Assembly: GCA_002437905.1 (NCBI GenBank)
Contig: DJRT01000019.1
Location: forward strand, 24,284-88,283
Direction of reading: 5' to 3'
Source: Ruminococcaceae bacterium UBA6353
GTDB taxonomy: Bacteria; Bacillota; Clostridia; Oscillospirales; Acutalibacteraceae
Length of the DNA: 64,000 bases
Every line of letters starts with the position of its first letter. Positions within the stretch are counted from its first letter, which is position 1. The notes beneath the pieces are model-generated. The model had not been told where the DNA came from. It was given only the letters and a program-made list of their open reading frames with translations, and did no database searches. The position numbers and the translations under genes were made by a program. Positions 8,347 to 15,947 of the stretch are shown here, in pieces.

Positions 8347-9678
8347 ATGGAATCCATCAACGAGCTATGGGACAGTGCATGTGCCTACATAAAAAATTCC
8401 GGCGCCATCAGCCAGGCGGCCTTTGATGTGTGGATCAAAAACATCCAGCCGCAGCGCATTGAGGACGGCGAGATGGTGGTGTATGTCAACACCGATTTTA
8501 TGAAAAACACCATCCTGAATACCTATGGGGACAAGCTGCAGGATGCGCTGCAGCAGGTGCTGGGTGTGCCGCTGGGCCTGCGGGTGATCTCCCGCGAGGG
8601 CAGCGCCGCCGCCGCGCCGGAGCCGGATGCCGTGCCCATCGAGGGCAATGGTTACCCTGCCGGGGACGAGGAATACACCTTTGCCAACTTTGTGGTTGGT
8701 TCCTCCAATAAATTCGCCCACGCGGCCTCACAGGCGGTGGCCAGCCAGCCGGCCGGGCTGTATAACCCGCTGTTTATCTACGGCGGCTCCGGGCTGGGCA
8801 AAACCCATCTGCTGTGCGCCATCTGCAAGGAGATCCAGAAACGCGACCCCCGCGCCCATATCCTGTATACCAAGGGCGAAACCATGACCAATGAGCTGAT
8901 CGAGGCCATCAAGAACGGCACCACGGCCGAATTCCACCAGAAATACCGTCAGGTAGATATTCTGTTGGTGGACGATATTCAGTTTATCAGCGGCAAGACC
9001 AGCACGCAGGAGGAGTTCTTCCATACCTTTGAGACGCTGCACGCCGGCGGTAAGCAGATCGTGCTGACCAGCGACCGGCCGCCGCGCGAGATTGCCACGC
9101 TGGAGGAGCGGCTGCGCTCCCGCTTTGAAATGGGACTGCTGGCGGACATCCAGCCGCCGGATCTGGAGACCCGCATCGCCATCATCCGCCGCAAGGCCAA
9201 GACCCTGGATATGCCGCTGCAGGACGATGTGGCGGAATACATTGCCAACCAGCTGAAGAGCAATGTGCGGCAGCTGGAGGGCGTGGTCAAGCGCATGCGC
9301 GCGCAGTATCTGCTGAATAATGAGCAGCCCAATCTGATTGCTGCGCAGAATGCCATCCGCGATATCCGCAACGATAATCAGCCGGCACCGATCACTGTGG
9401 AGCGCATCATCAACGAGGTGGCGCGCACCATGGGGGTGGAGCCGGAGGACATCCGTTCGAAAAAGCATGCCGCGCCCATTTCCCGCGCCCGGCAGGTGGC
9501 GGCATATGTGGTGCGGGATATCACCGATCTGTCCACCAAGGCCATTGGGCAGGAATTCGGCGGCCGCGACCACACCACCATTGTGTATGCCACGCAGAAG
9601 GTGGAGGAACAGATGGCAAAGGATCCTTCCTTCAAAAATCTGGTACAGGATATCATCAAGAATATCAGCGAATTTTAA
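8347..9678 (+). CDS. dnaA: Chromosomal replication initiator protein DnaA
   Basis: AAA+ ATPase that binds DnaA boxes and opens the origin. The 443-residue protein has the N-terminal helicase-loading domain (ELWDSACAYIKNSG), a short linker, Walker A GGSGLGKTHLL near residue 145, Walker B LLVDDIQF near 205, and the C-terminal DNA-binding signature GGRDHTTIVYATQKV near 405. I use the ATG at 8347, preceded by AAGGAG at a rather long 12-nt spacing. An in-frame ATG at 8311 would add 12 non-homologous residues and has no ribosome site. The gene is monocistronic up to a 370-bp gap with the likely origin. Confidence 0.98.
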   Translation: MESINELWDSACAYIKNSGAISQAAFDVWIKNIQPQRIEDGEMVVYVNTDFMKNTILNTYGDKLQDALQQVLGVPLGLRVISREGSAAAAPEPDAVPIEGNGYPAGDEEYTFANFVVGSSNKFAHAASQAVASQPAGLYNPLFIYGGSGLGKTHLLCAICKEIQKRDPRAHILYTKGETMTNELIEAIKNGTTAEFHQKYRQVDILLVDDIQFISGKTSTQEEFFHTFETLHAGGKQIVLTSDRPPREIATLEERLRSRFEMGLLADIQPPDLETRIAIIRRKAKTLDMPLQDDVAEYIANQLKSNVRQLEGVVKRMRAQYLLNNEQPNLIAAQNAIRDIRNDNQPAPITVERIINEVARTMGVEPEDIRSKKHAAPISRARQVAAYVVRDITDLSTKAIGQEFGGRDHTTIVYATQKVEEQMAKDPSFKNLVQDIIKNISEF

Positions 9679-9694
9679 GGCCCTTTTGTTCTTC

Positions 9695-9737
9695 AGGGGA
9701 AGTGGCTGTTCCGCCGGCGGCGGGACGGCCATCCCCT
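9695..9737 (+). other. Long imperfect hairpin after dnaA
   Basis: AGGGGA..TGGC..GTTCCGCC-ggc-GGCGGGAC..GCCA..TCCCCT forms a long stem with small bulges, just 17 bp after the dnaA stop. No T-run follows, so it is more likely an RNA-stability or anti-readthrough element than a standard terminator. Confidence 0.5.
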
Positions 9738-9792
9738 ATGATGTATATACCTTATTATAAAGCATTTTTCCGGTCGGAAAATCTTTCACGCG

Positions 9793-9993
9793 TTTTCCAC
9801 ATTCCCCACACAGCTATTCACCGCACAGTGAAAGACCGGCCGCCGCTTCCACTTTTCCAGTTTTTTTCCCCGAGGTCTTCCGATTGGCCGGGGAACGGAT
9901 TTCCGCAGCAAAACAGGCACAGGCAGGCTTTTCCACATCTTCACCGCCTCTACTACTGCTACGGACAATATATCTATTTATATTTTCTTAGTA
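9793..9993 (+). other. Predicted replication origin oriC (DnaA boxes, DnaA-trios, AT-rich unwinding element)
   Basis: The dnaA-dnaN gap holds two exact boxes TTTTCCACA (9793-9801 and 9929-9937) and a degenerate TTCCCCACA (9802-9810), all in one orientation. After the last box and a 12-nt spacer comes CTACTACTGCTAC (9950-9962), a DnaA-trio array. It is followed by an AT-rich run, AATATATCTATTTATA onwards (9967-9990). This copies the box/trio/AT arrangement of the basal unwinding system known from Bacillus subtilis and sits in the same place. Divergent gene orientation around this point agrees with an origin. Confidence 0.85.
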
Positions 9994-10051
9994 TGTCCCA
10001 TCCTGCGTACTTTATACGCAAATACGGCAAAAAGGTGGTTAAAAAAACACT

Positions 10052-11155
10052 ATGAAAATTCTGTGTAACAAACAGCAGCTGATCGAAGCCGTTGGCAATG
10101 TGCAGCGGGCAGTAGCCGCCAAGGCCGCCCTGCCGGCACTGGAGGGCATTCTTCTGCGCGCCTCCGGCTCCACCCTCTATCTGGCCGGCTTTGATATGGA
10201 GCTGGGCATCACCACAACCATTCCGGCCACCGTACAGGAGCCGGGCGAAATCGTGCTTTCCGCCCGGATGTTCGGCGATATCGTGCGTAAGATGCCGGGC
10301 GAAAGCGTCTCCATCCTGGCAGATGAGCGATACAATACCATCATCCGCAACGATGTGACGGAATTTGCGATTATGGGCATGACTGCGGCGGACTATCCGG
10401 AAATCCCGCAGGTAGAGGACGGCGTGAGCGTAACCCTGAGCCAGCCGGTACTGAAAAGCATGATCCGGCAGACCATCTTTGCCGTGGCCGCGCCGAACGA
10501 TCCCCGGCCGATCTACACCGGCACCCGCTTTGAGGTGCTTCGCGACCAGCTGCGGCTGATCAGCGTAGACGGCTACCGCCTTGCGATGCGCCGTGAAGCC
10601 ATCAGCAGCGAGGAAACCCTCAACTTTGTGGTGCCGGGCAAGACCCTGCAGGAGATCCTCAAGCTGCTGAAAGAGGAGGAAAGCCCCTGCTCACTGATCG
10701 TCGGGCGGCGGCACATCATCTTCGAAATTGACGGCTATGCGGTGATTTCCCGCCTGCTGGACGGCGAATTTATGGCCTATGACAAGATCATTTCTCCGGA
10801 GGTGACCTCCACCGTGACGGTAAACACCCGCGCCTTTATGGATGCGGTGGACCGTGTATCGCTGGTGATCAACGACCGGCTGAAGTCTCCGCTGGTATGT
10901 GAATTCCGTGACAGCAGCATCAGCGTTTCCTGCGCCACGCCGCTGGGCAGTGCCAATGACTGCATCAGCGCTGAGATTGAGGGCAATGAGGAGGAAATGG
11001 GGTTCAATTCCCGTTTTCTGCTGGATGCACTGAAAAACAGTGAAACAGACGAGGTACGGGTGGAGCTGAACGGCTCACTGAAGCCGATGAAAATTCTGCC
11101 CACCGAGGGCGATGCCTTCCTGTTCCTTGTGCTGCCGGTGAGGTTAAAAAAATGA
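10052..11155 (+). CDS. dnaN: DNA polymerase III beta subunit (sliding clamp)
   Basis: Ring-shaped processivity clamp that tethers the replicative polymerase and many repair proteins to DNA. 367 residues, the standard length for three clamp domains. Family landmarks include KAALPALEGILLRASG near the N-terminus, DYPEIPQ in the middle, DGYRLAMR, and the C-terminal end PMKILPTEGDAFLFLVLPVRL, equivalent to the usual hydrophobic-pocket tail. AGGTGG lies 13 nt before the ATG, which is a long spacing. The stop overlaps the start of yaaA by 4 bp. Confidence 0.97.
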   Translation: MKILCNKQQLIEAVGNVQRAVAAKAALPALEGILLRASGSTLYLAGFDMELGITTTIPATVQEPGEIVLSARMFGDIVRKMPGESVSILADERYNTIIRNDVTEFAIMGMTAADYPEIPQVEDGVSVTLSQPVLKSMIRQTIFAVAAPNDPRPIYTGTRFEVLRDQLRLISVDGYRLAMRREAISSEETLNFVVPGKTLQEILKLLKEEESPCSLIVGRRHIIFEIDGYAVISRLLDGEFMAYDKIISPEVTSTVTVNTRAFMDAVDRVSLVINDRLKSPLVCEFRDSSISVSCATPLGSANDCISAEIEGNEEEMGFNSRFLLDALKNSETDEVRVELNGSLKPMKILPTEGDAFLFLVLPVRLKK

Positions 11156-11370
11156 CACAATTTACCCTGACAGAGGACTATATCCGGCTGGATGATCTGC
11201 TGAAGCTGACCGGCCGCGTAGAAACCGGCGGACAGGCCAAGCGACTGATCCAGGAGGGGCATGTGACGCTGAATGGCGAGGTATGCACCCTGCGCGGCAA
11301 AAAGCTGCGCGGCGGCGAGACCATTGCCGTGGAAGGCGCGGCGGAGGAAATTACGGTTGCTCGTCCGTGA
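11152..11370 (+). CDS. yaaA: S4-domain RNA-binding protein YaaA/RlbA
   Basis: 72-residue S4 RNA-binding protein, found between dnaN and recF across Firmicutes and linked to ribosome assembly. The S4 core is RLDDLLKLTGRVETGGQAK followed by LIQEGHVTLNGEV. Translation is coupled at both ends: the ATG overlaps the dnaN stop and the recF start lies inside its last codons. Confidence 0.93.
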   Translation: MTQFTLTEDYIRLDDLLKLTGRVETGGQAKRLIQEGHVTLNGEVCTLRGKKLRGGETIAVEGAAEEITVARP

Positions 11371-12469
11371 GCTGCAGTTTGCCGGTTTCCGCAATCTGCA
11401 CCCCGGCCAATGGCGGCCGTGCAGCGGTGTTAATATTCTCTACGGCGATAATGCACAGGGCAAGACCAATCTGCTGGAGGCCTGCTGGCTGTTCACCGGT
11501 GCGCGCAGCTTCCGCGGCGCCAAGGACAGCGAGATGGTGCAGTTCGGCTGCGATCGGGCAGCGCTGAAAATGGCCTTTACCGCCGCCGGGCGGGAGCAGG
11601 AAGCGGCTATTGCCATCGAGCAGAGGCGGCAGGTGACGCTGAACGGGGTCAGGCTGCCCTCGGCTACCCGGCTGGCCGGTACCCTGCGTGGGGTGGTTTT
11701 CTCCCCGGCGCATCTTTCGCTGGTACGGGATGGCCCGGAGGAACGCCGCCGCTTTGTGGATGGTGCATGCTGCCAGCTGCGGCCGGGACATATCGGTGTG
11801 ATGACCGAATATCATAAGGTGCTGCAGCAGCGCAATGCTTTTCTCAAGCGCTGCCGGGAGACCGGCGGCCTGACGGCCACAGCCGATGATATGCTGGAAA
11901 TCTGGGACACCACGCTGGCAGTAGCCGGTGCCCGGCTGACGGCGGCCCGCTGCCGCTACATCGAACGGCTGCAGCCACTGGTTACGGATATCTACGGCGG
12001 GCTTTCCGGCGGCCGGGAGCAGCTGACGCTGCAATGGTTGACGGCGGCGGCCGATGAGCCGCAGACACCGCCGCCCGCTGAGCTTGCCCGCCGCTGGCAG
12101 CAGCTGCTGCAAAAGGCACGGCCGGCCGATGCGGCCGCCGGCTTTTCCACGGCCGGCCCGCACCGCGAGGATCTGCTGCTGCTGTTAGATGGAAAGCCGG
12201 CCCGCACCTATGGTTCGCAGGGACAGCAGCGCTCAGCTGTGCTGGCGCTGAAAATGGCCGAGGCCACCCTGCTGCAGCAGATCACCGAGGAACCGCCGGT
12301 CGCCTTTCTGGATGATGTGATGAGTGAGCTGGATATTTCCCGGCAGGATTATATTCTCAATCACATCCGCGATTGGCAGGTATTCATCACCTGCTGCGAA
12401 CCGACAGCTGGCCTGCGGATGACCGCCGGCAAGGTGTTTGAAATGAAACAAGGCGTTATATCAGAATAA
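11357..12469 (+). CDS. recF: DNA replication and repair protein RecF
   Basis: SMC-like ATPase that loads RecA at gapped DNA and acts in replication restart. 370 residues with the N-terminal LRNF-type motif (LQFAGFRNLHPG), Walker A GDNAQGKTNLLE, the signature region YGSQGQQRSAVLALKMAE and Walker B PPVAFLDDVMSELD. The best start is TTG at 11357, preceded by GGAGGA at 8 nt. An upstream ATG in the same frame (11273) would add 28 residues that are just yaaA read in another frame. It overlaps yaaA by 14 bp. Confidence 0.95.
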   Translation: MLVRELQFAGFRNLHPGQWRPCSGVNILYGDNAQGKTNLLEACWLFTGARSFRGAKDSEMVQFGCDRAALKMAFTAAGREQEAAIAIEQRRQVTLNGVRLPSATRLAGTLRGVVFSPAHLSLVRDGPEERRRFVDGACCQLRPGHIGVMTEYHKVLQQRNAFLKRCRETGGLTATADDMLEIWDTTLAVAGARLTAARCRYIERLQPLVTDIYGGLSGGREQLTLQWLTAAADEPQTPPPAELARRWQQLLQKARPADAAAGFSTAGPHREDLLLLLDGKPARTYGSQGQQRSAVLALKMAEATLLQQITEEPPVAFLDDVMSELDISRQDYILNHIRDWQVFITCCEPTAGLRMTAGKVFEMKQGVISE

Positions 12470-12497
12470 AATAATACAGATAGGAATTATATTTTAT

Positions 12498-12809
12498 ATG
12501 TATTTGCATTTGGGGCAGGGCGTTGTCATTCGCCAACAGGAAATTCTCGGTATATTCGATATGGATAATACAACGGTTTCCCGCAACACGCGCGATTTTC
12601 TGGCGGCGGCGGAGAAGGCCGGCCGTGTCGTGACCGTCAGCCCGGAGCTGCCGCGTTCCTTTGTGCTGTGCTGTGACCGGCACAAGGGCGGCCGGCGCAG
12701 CGGGACGGAGGACACGGTGTATGTCGCCCAGCTATCCCCCCGCACACTGTATAAGCGCGCCGGCATGGCGCTGACCGATACCGACGGACAAGGAGGAACA
12801 ACAGTATGA
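12498..12809 (+). CDS. remB: Extracellular matrix regulator RemB (DUF370)
   Basis: 103-residue protein of the RemB/YaaB family, which in Bacillus subtilis occupies the same recF-gyrB gap and influences biofilm matrix gene expression. The start MYLHLGQGVVIRQQEILGIF and the following DMDNTTVSRNTRDFL match the family. The C-terminal half (about residues 55-103) is longer than the compact core. Its stop overlaps the gyrB ATG by 4 bp, so it is translationally coupled to gyrase. Whether it is a DNA-binding regulator here is inferred from the family. Confidence 0.9.
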   Translation: MYLHLGQGVVIRQQEILGIFDMDNTTVSRNTRDFLAAAEKAGRVVTVSPELPRSFVLCCDRHKGGRRSGTEDTVYVAQLSPRTLYKRAGMALTDTDGQGGTTV

Positions 12810-14776
12810 GCAACGAGAACGAGCTGGAGACCGAGCAGGAGCTGGAGCGTGAGCTGACCCAGGCCGAAGGCAGCTATGATGAAAAGGATATTCAGGTGCT
12901 GGAAGGCTTGGAGGCAGTGCGCAAGCGCCCCGGTATGTATATCGGCTCCACCGGTCCGCGCGGTTTGCATCATTTGGTGTACGAAATTGTGGATAATTCC
13001 ATTGACGAGGCACTGGCCGGCTACTGTACCCACATTGAGGTGGATATTCTGCCGGGGGACATCATCAGCGTGCGGGATAACGGCCGCGGCATCCCGGTGG
13101 GTCTGAATGAAAAGCTAGGTCTGCCCACCGTGACGGTGGTGCTGACGGTGCTGCACGCCGGCGGTAAATTCGGCGGCGGCGGTTATAAGGTGGCCGGCGG
13201 CCTGCATGGCGTGGGCTCCTCTGTGGTGAATGCCCTTTCCGAATGGCTGGAGGTGGAGATCAGCCGCGATGGCCATGTATATGCCCAGCGCTTTGAGCGC
13301 GGCAAGACGGCCTCTGATCTGACGGTGATCGGCGATACCGATGCCACCGGCACCCTGGTGCGGTTCAAGGCTGACCCCACCATCTTCACAGAGACCACGG
13401 AATACGATTTTGAGACTCTGCAGAAGCGGCTGCGCGAACAGGCTTTCCTTAATGCGGGACTGAAGATCACCTTCACCGACCGCCGCGATGAGGCCGAAAT
13501 CAAAAGTGAGACCTACTGCTACGAGGGGGGTATTTCCTCCTTTGTGGAGTTTCTGAACAAGACCCGTGGCTATGTGGCGCTGCATGAGAATGTGGTGCAC
13601 CTGTCCGCCGTGGACGGCGAGAGCATTGCCGAGGTGGCATTCCAGTATAATGACAGCTACAATGAAACCATCGTGTCCTTTGCCAACAATATGCACACGG
13701 TGGACGGCGGTACGCATGAGACAGCGTTCAAGACGGCCATCACCCGCGTATTCAATGCCTATGCCCGCCGCTTCAAGATTTTGAAGGACAATGACCGCGA
13801 CCTCAAGGGTGAGGATGTGCGCGAGGGTCTGATGGCGGTCATCAGCGTGAAGCTGGAGGATGCACAGTTTGAAAGCCAGACCAAGGCCAAGCTGGGCAAT
13901 ACCTCCATCGGCCGGCTGGTGAATACCCTGATCACCGACAAGCTGACGGCCTATCTGGATGAAAACCCGGCGGTGGCCAAGGCCATCCTGGAAAAGTCCG
14001 TGAATGCCGCCCGTGTGCGCGAGGCGGCACAGAAGGCGCGGGACAATGCTCGCAACAGCAAAAAGCTCAGCTCCATGCGGATGCCGGAGAAGCTGGCGGA
14101 CTGCATCTGGAACGATCCGGAGCGCACCGAACTGTACATCGTGGAGGGCGACTCGGCCGGCGGCTCCGCCATCCAGGGACGCGACCGCAACTATCAGGCG
14201 ATCCTCTCCCTGTGGGGCAAGATGCTGAATGTGGAAAAGGCCCGGCTGGACAAGGTGTACGGCAACGATAAGCTGACCCCGGTGGTGGTGGCGCTCGGCT
14301 GCGGCATCGGCGATGATTTTGACCTGGCCAAGCTGCGCTACGGCAAGGTGATCATCATGGCGGATGCGGATGTGGACGGCTCCCACATCTGTACGCTGAT
14401 GCTGACCTTCTTCTTCCGCTATATGCGGCCGCTGATCGAGGAGGGGCATGTTTATATCGCCCAGCCGCCGCTATTCAAGGTCAGCAAGGGCAAAAAGTTC
14501 TTCTATGCTTTCTCCGATGAGGAGCGCGACCGCTATATCGCCGAGCTGGGCGGCAACCCCGATAATGTGCAGCGGTACAAGGGTCTTGGTGAGATGGATC
14601 CCGAACAGCTGTGGGAGACCACCATGGATCCTTCCTTCCGCACGATGCTGCAGGTACATCTGGAGGATGCCCAGCAGGCGGATGAAACCTTCTCCATCCT
14701 GATGGGGGACAAGGTAGAGCCGCGTAAGGACTTTATCGAGAAGAATGCCCGCTATGTATCCAATCTGGATATTTAA
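12806..14776 (+). CDS. gyrB: DNA gyrase subunit B
   Basis: ATPase subunit of DNA gyrase, which introduces negative supercoils. 656 residues, standard length for Gram-positive GyrB. It has the GHKL ATPase motifs (EIVDNSIDEALAG, VRDNGRGIPVG, GGLHGVGSSVVNALS) and the TOPRIM motifs EGDSAGGSA and MADADVDGSHI. The C-terminus has the QRYKGLGEMDPEQLWETTM signature. The first 20 residues are Glu-rich and not conserved. The quinolone-determining region is within the TOPRIM section. Confidence 0.98.
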   Translation: MSNENELETEQELERELTQAEGSYDEKDIQVLEGLEAVRKRPGMYIGSTGPRGLHHLVYEIVDNSIDEALAGYCTHIEVDILPGDIISVRDNGRGIPVGLNEKLGLPTVTVVLTVLHAGGKFGGGGYKVAGGLHGVGSSVVNALSEWLEVEISRDGHVYAQRFERGKTASDLTVIGDTDATGTLVRFKADPTIFTETTEYDFETLQKRLREQAFLNAGLKITFTDRRDEAEIKSETYCYEGGISSFVEFLNKTRGYVALHENVVHLSAVDGESIAEVAFQYNDSYNETIVSFANNMHTVDGGTHETAFKTAITRVFNAYARRFKILKDNDRDLKGEDVREGLMAVISVKLEDAQFESQTKAKLGNTSIGRLVNTLITDKLTAYLDENPAVAKAILEKSVNAARVREAAQKARDNARNSKKLSSMRMPEKLADCIWNDPERTELYIVEGDSAGGSAIQGRDRNYQAILSLWGKMLNVEKARLDKVYGNDKLTPVVVALGCGIGDDFDLAKLRYGKVIIMADADVDGSHICTLMLTFFFRYMRPLIEEGHVYIAQPPLFKVSKGKKFFYAFSDEERDRYIAELGGNPDNVQRYKGLGEMDPEQLWETTMDPSFRTMLQVHLEDAQQADETFSILMGDKVEPRKDFIEKNARYVSNLDI

Positions 14777-14791
14777 CGAAAGGAATATACC

Positions 14792-15892
14792 ATGGCAAAT
14801 GACGAGACAACCGGCTTCAACGACCGTTGGCCGGTGGATCTGACCCGCGAGGAATTCCTCGGATACCAAAAGCTGCTGGGACGCAGCACCGGCTTTATGC
14901 AGGGCAAAACGCTGCAGATCGTCCTTTCGACGGTTCTTTGCGTATATCTGCTGGTACTGTTCGGCTATTTGGCAATACGCCGGCAGGAATACGATTTTCT
15001 GCTGCTGGCGGCTGCTGTGGTAACGGCTGCAGTGGATCTGGTATTCTGGTTTGTGCTGCCGGCCCGGCGGTGCAAGGCGGCCATCGCACTCTATGATGAA
15101 AATGTGGCGGCCGGCTACAGCTACTACGGTATGCTGCAGGTGTTCCCCGACCGGGTAGAAAAAGCCGGCGATGAGATGACCACCGCCATCCCTACCACGC
15201 CGGACAGCCTGTTTATCGAAAGCCCGGAATACATGGTCTGGCTGAACCGTGAGCAGCGCGCCATTGTGCTGCCGGCCCGCTGCATGACGGCGGAGGCTGC
15301 AGCCGCGGTGCGGGCCGCCGCTGACCGTCTGCCTCCGCGCAACCGTCGGTTTTTCGGCCGGCTGCAGCCGCGCGGTGAGCAGCCGCTGCCCCCGGAAAAG
15401 GTGCCGCTGACGGTGCTGTGGGAGCAGACCATTGATTACACCGGGGAGGAATACACGGCGCTGCTGCGCAGCACCACGGTGAATAATTACCGCCGGCAGC
15501 TGCCGATGCTCAGCTTCAACAGCCTGCTGATCGCGCTGCTGATCACCTTCACCGGCGGGCCGGTGTGGGCGGCTATTCCGTGGTTTCTCGGCCTGTTTTT
15601 GCTGATGACGGTATTTTCCCTGTGGCTGCCGCTGCGCCGCTGCACCACGGCGGAGACAGTGCCGCCGCAGATCCGCCGCCTGTGGGTCAGTCTTTCCGAC
15701 CGCGGTGTGCGGGTGCGCAGCGGTGCGCGCTTTGCGGTGTTCCCGTGGCAGGCCGTTGGCCATGTGATCGACCGCGGCACCTATGTGGAAATCCTGCGGG
15801 AGCCGCAATCGGTGTGGATCCCCAAACGCTGTATTGACGATCTGGCGGCCTTTGACGCCATGATCCGGCAATATTGGAAAAACAAGAAGTAA
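14792..15892 (+). CDS. Membrane protein with two YcxB-like halves
   Basis: 366 residues, unknown function. The protein looks internally duplicated. Residues about 45-95 form two transmembrane helices, followed by a YcxB-like soluble segment (YSYYGMLQVFPDRVEKAG). Residues about 230-285 form another helix pair, followed by a second such segment (WVSLSDRGVRVRSGA, then FPWQAVGHVIDRGTYVEIL). YcxB-like domains are small PH-like membrane modules without assigned activity. It lies between gyrB (15-bp gap) and gyrA (55-bp gap), so it is probably cotranscribed with gyrase. I infer no role from that. Confidence 0.75.
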   Translation: MANDETTGFNDRWPVDLTREEFLGYQKLLGRSTGFMQGKTLQIVLSTVLCVYLLVLFGYLAIRRQEYDFLLLAAAVVTAAVDLVFWFVLPARRCKAAIALYDENVAAGYSYYGMLQVFPDRVEKAGDEMTTAIPTTPDSLFIESPEYMVWLNREQRAIVLPARCMTAEAAAAVRAAADRLPPRNRRFFGRLQPRGEQPLPPEKVPLTVLWEQTIDYTGEEYTALLRSTTVNNYRRQLPMLSFNSLLIALLITFTGGPVWAAIPWFLGLFLLMTVFSLWLPLRRCTTAETVPPQIRRLWVSLSDRGVRVRSGARFAVFPWQAVGHVIDRGTYVEILREPQSVWIPKRCIDDLAAFDAMIRQYWKNKK

Positions 15893-15947
15893 TATAATAA
15901 ACAAATATTCCTGATAGTAAATTATATGAAAGGTCAGGTGACCCTGA

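Noticed and set aside
11273..11356. Longer RecF N-terminus from an upstream ATG
   Set aside because: The extra residues are yaaA in another frame; TTG at 11357 has the correctly spaced ribosome site and family start.
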